Assembly: GCF_007997285.1 (NCBI RefSeq) | Contig: NZ_VORX01000006.1 | Location: 1 to 64,000, forward strand | Length of the DNA: 64,000 nt | Direction: 5' to 3' | From: Gelidibacter salicanalis | GTDB taxonomy: Bacteria > Bacteroidota > Bacteroidia > Flavobacteriales > Flavobacteriaceae | Shown here: piece by piece, positions 54,785 to 61,565 of the stretch | Position numbering within the stretch: position 1 is the stretch's first letter | Layout: each line of letters begins with the position of its first letter | Made by a program: the position numbers and the translations under genes | Notes under the pieces: generated by a model | Told to the model about the DNA's origin: nothing | Database searches by the model: none | Seen by the model: the letters and a program-made list of their open reading frames with translations, nothing else

Positions 54785-55593
54785 CCTTCTTTATGAATTT
54801 CCACCTGGTGTGGGTAAGGGATATCGATACCTGCAGCATCCAATGCTTCTTTAGTGCTTTCCATCAAGTCATAATACGTACTCCAATAGTCAGCATTTTT
54901 AACCCATGGCCTAACGTTAAAATTAAGTGAACTGTCTGCAAGTGCTGACAACCTCACTAACGGAGCGGGTTCTTTTAAAACTGCAGGATGTGAAGTTAAT
55001 TGATGCATCAAAATTTCTTTAGTTTTTTTGATATCTGAGTCATAGCCTACCCCAAATACTAAATCAACCCGGCGCAATTCCATAGTAGAATAATTGACGA
55101 TATTGTCATTTGAGAGTTTTCCATTTGGGATGATGATTTCTTTATTGTCTGGAGTGGTTAATTTCGTCGTAAAAATCTGAATTTCCTTTACAGAACCAGC
55201 TTCACCCTGCGCTTCAATAAAATCGCCCACTCTATAGGGTTTAAAGATCATAAGCAATACGCCACCAGCAAAGTTGGCCAATGAGCCCTGCAGCGCTAAA
55301 CCGATAGCTAAACCTGCAGCGGCCAAAATTGCAGCAAAAGATGTGGTTCCTATGCCAAAAATTCCCAAGACCACAATTATTAAAATTATTTTAAGAGCCC
55401 AGTTAATGAGGTTCAAAAGAAATTTCTGAAGACTTACTTCGTAGTTGCCACGCTGCATTGTTTTACTTGCGCCTTTCATGATCATCTTAATCACCCATGA
55501 GCCTACAATCCAAATCACAATAGCCCCTAATAATTTTGGGCCATATATAATTATGAGTTCAAAACCTCTGTCAATCCAATGCTGTAATTCCAT
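54781..55593 (-). CDS. Small-conductance mechanosensitive channel MscS family protein
   Basis: A 270-residue inner-membrane channel that opens under membrane tension to release solutes in hypo-osmotic shock. It has three helices (about 12-35, 50-85, 90-115); the pore helix has AAAGLAIGLALQGSLANFAGGVLL, rich in Ala and Gly, as in MscS TM3. A cytoplasmic beta domain and C-terminal mixed domain follow (about 120-270). ATG at 55593 is preferred; an upstream in-frame ATG at 55629 would add 12 polar residues. Convergent with tsaB by 4 bp. Confidence 0.94.
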   Translation of the reverse strand: MELQHWIDRGFELIIIYGPKLLGAIVIWIVGSWVIKMIMKGASKTMQRGNYEVSLQKFLLNLINWALKIILIIVVLGIFGIGTTSFAAILAAAGLAIGLALQGSLANFAGGVLLMIFKPYRVGDFIEAQGEAGSVKEIQIFTTKLTTPDNKEIIIPNGKLSNDNIVNYSTMELRRVDLVFGVGYDSDIKKTKEILMHQLTSHPAVLKEPAPLVRLSALADSSLNFNVRPWVKNADYWSTYYDLMESTKEALDAAGIDIPYPHQVEIHKEG

Positions 55594-55736
55594 GTAATCG
55601 TTTTTATGGTTAAAATGCAAAGTTATCATTTATCAAAAGGAATAAAAAATTTCGCGAGGCTTTATGGAGCATTTGAGGAAGCAAAACCCAGTGTTTTAGT
55701 AGATTCTAAAGAAAAACGATCAGATTTGTAGCAAAA

Positions 55737-55763
55737 AAAATAGCGCTTAAAAAGCGCTATTTT
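55737..55763 (-). terminator. Terminator of the dodecin gene
   Basis: Stem aaaatagcgctt (55737-55748) pairs with aagcgctatttt (55752-55763). It lies 22 bp beyond the dodecin stop, with A/T runs that allow function on the minus strand. Confidence 0.8.
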
Positions 55764-55784
55764 AGAAAAAGGTCTCTATCGAAA

Positions 55785-55985
55785 TTAGTTCACTTCGAAA
55801 GTGATTTTTAAGTTTACTCTAAACTCCGTAACCTCGTCATTTTTAACGATGGCACTTTGTTCCTTTACATAAACAGATTTAATGTTTTTAACGGTTTTAG
55901 AAGCGTGTTTGACGGCTTTCTTGGTAGCGTCTTCCCAGCTATCATTTGAATTTGATAAAATTTCAACTACTTTTAATACTGACAT
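55785..55985 (-). CDS. Dodecin family protein
   Basis: A 66-residue protein of the dodecin family, which assembles into hollow 12-mers that store flavins or related ligands. It has the family pattern VVEILSNSNDSWEDATKKAV near the start and the strand FRVNLKITFEV at the end. The aromatic ligand residue expected near position 36 is not confidently seen (V or I instead of W), so the bound ligand is unclear. Monocistronic by its flanking terminator. Confidence 0.88.
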   Translation of the reverse strand: MSVLKVVEILSNSNDSWEDATKKAVKHASKTVKNIKSVYVKEQSAIVKNDEVTEFRVNLKITFEVN

Positions 55986-56046
55986 TTTTATAGATTTTTT
56001 AATTAATAATTTACTACTTGCTTAAAGATAAGCATAATAAATTAAA

Positions 56047-56949
56047 TTACCCATTGATGGCTTCAACAGTCAGTTCTTTATCCTTCAACATTTCCTTGAG
56101 CATGTTCTCAATACCATTCTTTAAAGTGTAGGTAGAAGACGGGCAACCGCTACAGGCGCCTTGCAAAATAACTTTCACTGTTTTAGTATCGGGATCATAG
56201 GACTGGAATTCAATATTACCGCCATCATTGGCTACTGCAGGCTTTACATACTCTTCAAGAATGATGATAATCTCTTTTGAAATATCATCGTAATCTTCAA
56301 ATTCTGCTGTGGCATCTGCTTCTGACTGTTTTGTTGCTTTTGGAGCATTAGCGGCTATGATATCCTTACCGCTTTCAATATAGTTTTTTAAGAAATCTCT
56401 TAATTCCGTAGTGATTTCACTCCAGTCCGCGTTATCGTGCTTGGTAATGGAGATGAAATTCTCATCAAAGAACACACTTTTTACAAAGGGTAAATGAAAC
56501 AATTCAGTAGCTAAAGGCGAATGTTTGGCTTCTTCAAGAGTGACAAATTCGTAAGAAGTAGGAACCAATTTTTTGTTCACCACAAATTTCATGGCCGTAG
56601 GGTTGGGCGTGCTTTCCGCATAAACGGTTGTTGGTGTATGCTTAGGTGTGGAAGATTCGGTGACCACCTGTTTGCCTGCATTGATATAATTTGCAATCTG
56701 CTCAGCAACTTCTTCTTGTACATCTGCCCATTCTACAATGTCAAATCGCTCTAAGGCAACAAAGTTTCCTGAGATATAGACTTTTTTGATAAAGGGTAGG
56801 TAGAACAATTCTTGGGCTAAGGGCGATGCCTTTGCTTCGTCAATATTATTAAATTCGAAGCTTTCGTGATTGGTTAAAAACTTGTCAGCTTCAAATTTCA
56901 GTATGGTTGGGTTACTTGTAGTCTGTATTGAAATTGTGATCGTTTCCAT
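56047..56949 (-). CDS. NifU-like iron-sulfur scaffold with duplicated N-terminal Nfu domain
   Basis: A 300-residue protein. Two N-terminal Nfu-type domains, residues about 4-95 and 110-200, repeat the same pattern (SPLAQELFYLPFIKKVYISGNF and SPLATELFHLPFVKSVFFDENF). The C-terminal NifU domain (about 222-300) has the cluster-binding C266-x2-C269 (CSGCPSS). It probably carries or delivers 4Fe-4S clusters to apoproteins. Duplication of the N-terminal domain is a noteworthy extra. A minus-strand TATTTTTG box (56974-56967) lies 18 bp upstream of the start. Confidence 0.93.
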   Translation of the reverse strand: METITISIQTTSNPTILKFEADKFLTNHESFEFNNIDEAKASPLAQELFYLPFIKKVYISGNFVALERFDIVEWADVQEEVAEQIANYINAGKQVVTESSTPKHTPTTVYAESTPNPTAMKFVVNKKLVPTSYEFVTLEEAKHSPLATELFHLPFVKSVFFDENFISITKHDNADWSEITTELRDFLKNYIESGKDIIAANAPKATKQSEADATAEFEDYDDISKEIIIILEEYVKPAVANDGGNIEFQSYDPDTKTVKVILQGACSGCPSSTYTLKNGIENMLKEMLKDKELTVEAING

Positions 56950-57362
56950 AGGTTCATTTCTTTATGCAAAAATATGAAAACTAAAGGGTAAAAGAGATTT
57001 TTTGAGGCGACTTAATGCACACTGTTAGTGGATGCCCTTAGGATGACATCTAACCAGATGCTTTTGCCCTAATCGGAACGCGGAAATTACGGAATTTGTA
57101 ATAACTCATCTGTCAATATGAGTTCAATTTTAATTGTTTATCTTGTTCTATCTAATTAGTTAGCGATTTTAAGGCTGGAAGATCTCAAGCTCATTTATCG
57201 ATGTAATGAATATTTTTCGGACGAATGGTAATGCGAGCGTAAAAATTTATATATTTGACGGGTATATAAATTTGCGAGAGTGATTGGCATACGAGAAAAT
57301 TGAATGGTACGAGTAGTGATAGAAATTACTATATTTTAGATACCTCAAGACACTAACAACCT
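56950..57362. other. Intergenic region before the PorP/SprF gene
   Basis: 413 bp between divergent genes, with no plausible coding frame. It holds the minus-strand promoter box of the NifU-like gene at its left and two TAnnTTTG boxes on the plus strand (57250-57257 and 57267-57274) at its right, with long AT-rich sequence between. No repeat or hairpin of note. Confidence 0.6.
57250..57274 (+). promoter_or_regulatory. Two tandem -7 boxes before the PorP/SprF gene
   Basis: TATATTTG (57250-57257) and TAAATTTG (57267-57274) both fit TAnnTTTG. The second lies 88 bp before the ATG, leaving a longish untranslated leader. Confidence 0.5.
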
Positions 57363-58373
57363 ATGATGTTTAAAAAAATTTGTGTAATAATACTTATAGT
57401 GTTTGCTGCACAGCTTAGTACTGCGCAAGAAGGATTACCTATATATTCTGATTATTTAACTGACAATTATTATTTGATACATCCTTCAATGGCTGGTGTT
57501 GCTAACTGTGCAAAGATACGTTTGACCGCTCGTAAGCAATGGTTTGGTCAAGATAATGCGCCTGCATTGCAAACGATGAGCATCAATAGTAGAATTGGCG
57601 AAACGCAGTCCGCCGTAGGTGCTATTGTTTATAACGATAAAAACGGCTATCATAGCCAAACCGCGGCGTATTTAACTTATGCACACCACTTAATGTTTTC
57701 TCGTAATGAGATTGATTTGAATATGCTGTCCTTCGGATTGAGCGCTGGGGCAATTCAATACAAGTTGGATGAATCTACATTTTTAAGTGATGGCTATGAT
57801 CCCATTATCTCTGGAGTTGAACAGAGTGCTACAAATTTTAATATCGATTTTGGCTTTTCCTACCATTTCATAAATTTTTATGCGCACGCCACCGTCAAAA
57901 ATGTGTTGAACAATGATGGGATAAACGTTAACGAAAGAGGCATTTATAAATTTGATAATCTGCGGACTTTATTGTTTAGTGCAGGAAATGTATTTAATAA
58001 ATTGGGAAGTGACTGGAGTTATGAGCCTTCTATTTTGTTTTTGTATAGAGATGGTACCAAAGAATCTTCTATTGATTTAAACGCAAAAGTGTATAAGGAG
58101 ATGGAATTTGGCAAGTTATGGGGAGGCATGTCTTACCGGAGAAGTCTGGACGGTGCCGAATTTAATAATGGAGCGGGGGTAAGCAGTCAGAAATTGCAAT
58201 ATATCACGCCGTTTGTAGGTGTAGATTATAAAAACTTTGTATTTGCCTATACTTATTCTTATCAAGCCAACTCTGTAGTTTTCAATAACGGTGGCTTCCA
58301 CCAATTGACTCTTGGTTATAATTTCGGTTGCCGCAAGCGTAAATATGAGTGTGCATGTCCGGCAATTAATTAA
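57363..58373 (+). CDS. PorP/SprF family type IX secretion membrane protein
   Basis: A 336-residue outer membrane protein. It has a signal peptide (about 1-22, ending LSTAQ) and the PorP/SprF opening YSDYLTDNYYLIHPSMAGV, followed by RLTARKQWFGQDNAPALQT. The remainder is beta-strand rich and consistent with a 14-strand barrel. PorP/SprF proteins work with the T9SS, and many act on a particular secreted adhesin encoded next to them. Here no such partner gene lies nearby. A second ATG (57366) directly follows the first. Confidence 0.92.
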   Translation: MMFKKICVIILIVFAAQLSTAQEGLPIYSDYLTDNYYLIHPSMAGVANCAKIRLTARKQWFGQDNAPALQTMSINSRIGETQSAVGAIVYNDKNGYHSQTAAYLTYAHHLMFSRNEIDLNMLSFGLSAGAIQYKLDESTFLSDGYDPIISGVEQSATNFNIDFGFSYHFINFYAHATVKNVLNNDGINVNERGIYKFDNLRTLLFSAGNVFNKLGSDWSYEPSILFLYRDGTKESSIDLNAKVYKEMEFGKLWGGMSYRRSLDGAEFNNGAGVSSQKLQYITPFVGVDYKNFVFAYTYSYQANSVVFNNGGFHQLTLGYNFGCRKRKYECACPAIN

Positions 58374-58433
58374 TCATTCAGAAAAGATAGCCTACTTTAG
58401 CCAATCAATTTCATAAAAATTAAATCTGAGATC

Positions 58434-58952
58434 ATGCCTATCATAAAATCTGTAAACGGAAAACACCCACAAATTGCGAACGACTGTTACATTGCTGAAA
58501 ATGCCACTATTGTAGGCGATGTGACCATTGGACTTCAATGCAGCGTGTGGTTTAATGCCGTAATTAGGGGCGATGTGCATTATATAAAAATTGGCGACAA
58601 GGTCAACATTCAAGATGGAGCTGTGATCCATGCCACCTATCAAAAATCGCCCACCACGATTGGAAATAACGTATCCATAGGTCATAATGCGATTGTACAT
58701 GGCTGTACCATTCAGGAGAATGTGTTGATTGGCATGGGAAGTATCGTAATGGACGACTGTGTTATAGAAAGCAATAGTATTATTGCTGCAGGCGCTGTGG
58801 TTACGAAGAATACAAGAGTTGAATCTGGCAGTATCTATGCGGGGGTTCCGGCCAAGAAAGTGAAGGATATTAGCGAAGAACTCATTTCTGGTGAAATCCA
58901 TCGCATTGCTGAAAATTATGTCACGTATTCCAGTTGGTTTAAAGACGATTAA
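58434..58952 (+). CDS. Gamma-carbonic anhydrase family protein
   Basis: A 172-residue left-handed beta-helix protein (hexapeptide repeats, about 10-140) of the YrdA/PaaY/gamma-carbonic anhydrase group. The repeats show the pattern IGxxxxI. The metal-binding histidines are likely H64 (VIHATY) with the pair in IGHNAIVHGC (about 82-90), and the conserved RGDVHYIKIGDKVNIQDG is present. It may hydrate carbon dioxide or only bind metal; activity cannot be decided from sequence. It lies 60 bp after the PorP/SprF gene and converges with murI. Confidence 0.92.
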   Translation: MPIIKSVNGKHPQIANDCYIAENATIVGDVTIGLQCSVWFNAVIRGDVHYIKIGDKVNIQDGAVIHATYQKSPTTIGNNVSIGHNAIVHGCTIQENVLIGMGSIVMDDCVIESNSIIAAGAVVTKNTRVESGSIYAGVPAKKVKDISEELISGEIHRIAENYVTYSSWFKDD

Positions 58953-58993
58953 AAAATCGTCTTCCTAATCATTCTCAAGCTAGTCCAATTTCT

Positions 58994-59773
58994 TTAAAAT
59001 TTGACCTTTTCAATGGCATAAGAACCATTTAAAATAGCTTCTAAAACGGTTGTAGTGCCATTGGTGTAAAATACATTCTTAATTGTTGCGGTCTGGTTAT
59101 TTAAAAGATCATGACGCTCCAAAACTGCACGCGTCTGTCGCGCGACCGCCTGCCCAGAATCGATAATTTTGACGTGATCTGGTAGCATCTCTAATAATAA
59201 AGGCATCAAATAGGGGAAATGGGTGCAACCCAAAACCAAGTAATCTATATTTGCATCAAGCATTGGTTTGAGGTATATACGCAGTAAATGGCGCATGGCC
59301 TCACTGTGCGTTTTGCCCTCTTCTATAAGGGCTACAATGCCTTCGCCTACTTGTTCGATAACCTTGATGTGCTGACTGTACAAATCAGCGCTTTTATGGA
59401 ACAATTCACTGCTCAGCGTCCCTTTGGTAGCTAAGATGCCGATAGCCTTTGTTTGGGTGCTTAAAGCGGCAGGCTTAATGGCGGGTTCAATGCCTACAAA
59501 AGGAATATCATAGCGCTCCCGTAATTCCTTAATCGCATTTGTGGTAGCAGTATTGCAAGCCACGACAATTATCTTGCATTGTTTCGCCAGTAAATATTCG
59601 GTGTTTTTAATGCTTAGCGCAAGGATTTCGGCTTTGGATTTATTGCCGTAGGGCGCATTAAAACTATCGGCGAGATATAAGGTATGCTCAAAAGGAAGCA
59701 AAACCTTTATTTCCTTAAAAATAGAGGTGCCGCCAATACCAGAATCGAATATGCCAATAGGTTGGGAACTCAT
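58994..59773 (-). CDS. murI: Glutamate racemase
   Basis: A 259-residue cytoplasmic enzyme that makes D-glutamate for peptidoglycan. The two catalytic cysteines are C73 (VVACNTATTN) and C183 (LGCTHFPYL), and the N-terminal IGIFDSGIGG is intact. Typical length. It is the last gene of the minus-strand bamA-ompH-ompH-murI group; a hairpin terminator (59788-59811) separates it from ompH, so it may have its own promoter or depend on readthrough. Confidence 0.97.
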   Translation of the reverse strand: MSSQPIGIFDSGIGGTSIFKEIKVLLPFEHTLYLADSFNAPYGNKSKAEILALSIKNTEYLLAKQCKIIVVACNTATTNAIKELRERYDIPFVGIEPAIKPAALSTQTKAIGILATKGTLSSELFHKSADLYSQHIKVIEQVGEGIVALIEEGKTHSEAMRHLLRIYLKPMLDANIDYLVLGCTHFPYLMPLLLEMLPDHVKIIDSGQAVARQTRAVLERHDLLNNQTATIKNVFYTNGTTTVLEAILNGSYAIEKVKF

Positions 59774-59787
59774 AGTACAAAAATAGA

Positions 59788-59811
59788 AAAGCCGCTTAAA
59801 TAAGCGGCTTT
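59788..59811 (-). terminator. Hairpin between ompH and murI
   Basis: Stem aaagccgctta (59788-59798) pairs with taagcggcttt (59801-59811). On the minus strand it follows the ompH stop at 59843 by 31 bp and is followed by Ts. Confidence 0.8.
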
Positions 59812-59842
59812 CTTTGTGATATAATGTTGAATTGAAAAGGTC

Positions 59843-60352
59843 TTAGAATCCTAATTCCTTTTTAACGTCAGCCATAAGGTCTTTCCCGTCAGCTAAAAGA
59901 ACGCCTGATCCTTGAGTTGAATCCAACACATATTGAAAACCTTGAGCTTTTGCTACTTTTTTAATAGCTGCTTCTGCTTTATCAGTAATTGGTTTCAATA
60001 AATCAAATTCTTTCTTTTGAAGATCTTGTTGTGCAGTACCTTGGTACTCACGAATGCTTTGTTGCATCCCTTGAACTTCTTGAGATCTTTTAGCATTTTC
60101 TTCATCCGTCTTGCTTTCAACTTCAGCTTGGTATTGCTTCATTTTATTTTGAAGCTCTGTAGCCATCGTTTGAATTTCAGTTTCGTATGTTTTTTGTAAT
60201 TTTTCTAATTCTGCTTGGGCACTCTTCATTGCTGGCATCGCTTTAATAAGCTCTTGCGTATTAACATGGGCAATTTTACTTTGAGCATTAGTAAAGGATG
60301 TTGCTCCAATAAAAAGTAGTCCGGCAAATAAAAGGGTCTTGAAATGTTTCAT
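59843..60352 (-). CDS. OmpH/Skp family periplasmic chaperone
   Basis: A 169-residue periplasmic chaperone that holds unfolded outer membrane proteins for BamA. A signal peptide (about 1-23, ending FTNAQ) precedes the Skp body: IAHVNTQELIKAMPAMKSAQAEL, long charged coiled-coil arms (about 45-115), and the C-terminal KVAKAQGFQYVLDSTQGSGVLLADG region. Length is standard. It is the second of two adjacent OmpH genes downstream of bamA. Confidence 0.94.
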   Translation of the reverse strand: MKHFKTLLFAGLLFIGATSFTNAQSKIAHVNTQELIKAMPAMKSAQAELEKLQKTYETEIQTMATELQNKMKQYQAEVESKTDEENAKRSQEVQGMQQSIREYQGTAQQDLQKKEFDLLKPITDKAEAAIKKVAKAQGFQYVLDSTQGSGVLLADGKDLMADVKKELGF

Positions 60353-60398
60353 TTTTAAAATAGTATTACGTGTTATAATTATTAATTGTTTTTACTTA

Positions 60399-61394
60399 TT
60401 ATTTTACAGGAATTGAATCCTTTTGATTTGATTTGGCTTCTCGCTCTTGTTTAGCTTTTTTGCGATCTTCCAATATTTTTTTTCTTCGGTCATCAAGCTC
60501 TTTTTGTCGGGCTTCACGATTTGATTGCTGCTCTTGCTTCTTTTCTTCTGCAATTTCAGCTGCCGTTTTTTTGGCGTTGTTATCTCTTTTTACAGAAGTG
60601 CTATCCTGAGGATTATTTCTGTTTTCTCTTTCAGCTCTCTCTTTGGCGCGGTCATCCAGTATTTTTTGACGTCTTGCCTCTACAGCCGACTTCAAAGAAT
60701 CTCGGGTGGCTTGTTGTTCAGCTCTTCGTTGTTCAATATCTGTCAAACGTTGGGCTCTCTTATCGTCCAAAGCTTTTTCACGCGCTTCGACTGCTTCGTT
60801 ATAATCAGGCACGATTTCTTCTTCTGAAGCGGCTTTGCGTTCTGCCTTATTCGTGGCTTGGGTTCGCTTGGAAGATCTAGTAATACTTCTCAAGACCAAC
60901 TCACTGATATCAAATCGCTCTGCAGAATATAACATGACCACATCTGCTGACTTGTCAAAGATAAAATCATAATCCCTACTGCTGGCAATTTCTTGTACTG
61001 CAGCAAATATCTGATCTTGTATCGGCTGAATCAGCTGTTGTTTCTGAATCATCAAATCGCCGTTAGGGCCAAATCGCTTCTGTTGATAGTCTAAGATTTC
61101 CTTTTCTTCAAAACGGATATCTTCAAACCGTTCTTCAAATAATTCCTTGGTCAAAAGTACGCGCTCATTGTTGAGTTGTGATTTTTTCTGATCCAATTCT
61201 GCCAAGCGTAAATCAACTTCAGACTTCCACTGTATGACCTTAGTGTCTAATTGCGCTGTAGCGTCTTGATATTCTGGAACGTTCTGTAAAATATATTCGG
61301 TGTCAATATAACCTATTCTTACCCCACGTTGGGCATTTGAAGAAACGCTCAAAAGACTAAAAACTGCCAATAAAAAAAGAACTTTATGTTTCAT
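60399..61394 (-). CDS. OmpH/Skp family protein with long charged C-terminal extension
   Basis: A 331-residue relative of Skp. After a signal peptide (about 1-22, ending SNAQ) comes the Skp domain (about 25-175: IGYIDTEYILQNVPEYQDATAQL through YDFIFDKSADVVMLYS), followed by about 145 residues of highly charged, mostly Lys/Arg/Glu/Asp/Gln sequence. The tail has repeats of RRQKILDDR/RRKKILEDR type. Such a tail is likely a long helix or coil and makes the protein about twice the usual Skp length. ATG at 61394 is preferred over 61412. It lies 46 bp before the shorter ompH, and follows bamA in the operon. Confidence 0.92.
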   Translation of the reverse strand: MKHKVLFLLAVFSLLSVSSNAQRGVRIGYIDTEYILQNVPEYQDATAQLDTKVIQWKSEVDLRLAELDQKKSQLNNERVLLTKELFEERFEDIRFEEKEILDYQQKRFGPNGDLMIQKQQLIQPIQDQIFAAVQEIASSRDYDFIFDKSADVVMLYSAERFDISELVLRSITRSSKRTQATNKAERKAASEEEIVPDYNEAVEAREKALDDKRAQRLTDIEQRRAEQQATRDSLKSAVEARRQKILDDRAKERAERENRNNPQDSTSVKRDNNAKKTAAEIAEEKKQEQQSNREARQKELDDRRKKILEDRKKAKQEREAKSNQKDSIPVK

Positions 61395-61565
61395 CCGGTT
61401 ATAGTTTATCATTTACGAGTCAGGCTATAATTTCTAAAACGACAGATTAACGTAACGATTCTGCCTGATCAGCGTATTAGTTTTCAAATTAACGAAATAT
61501 ATTCTAAAAAATTTTAACGCTGGGATTAAATCGTTAATGTGTAGTTAGAAAATATCGTGCCAAAC

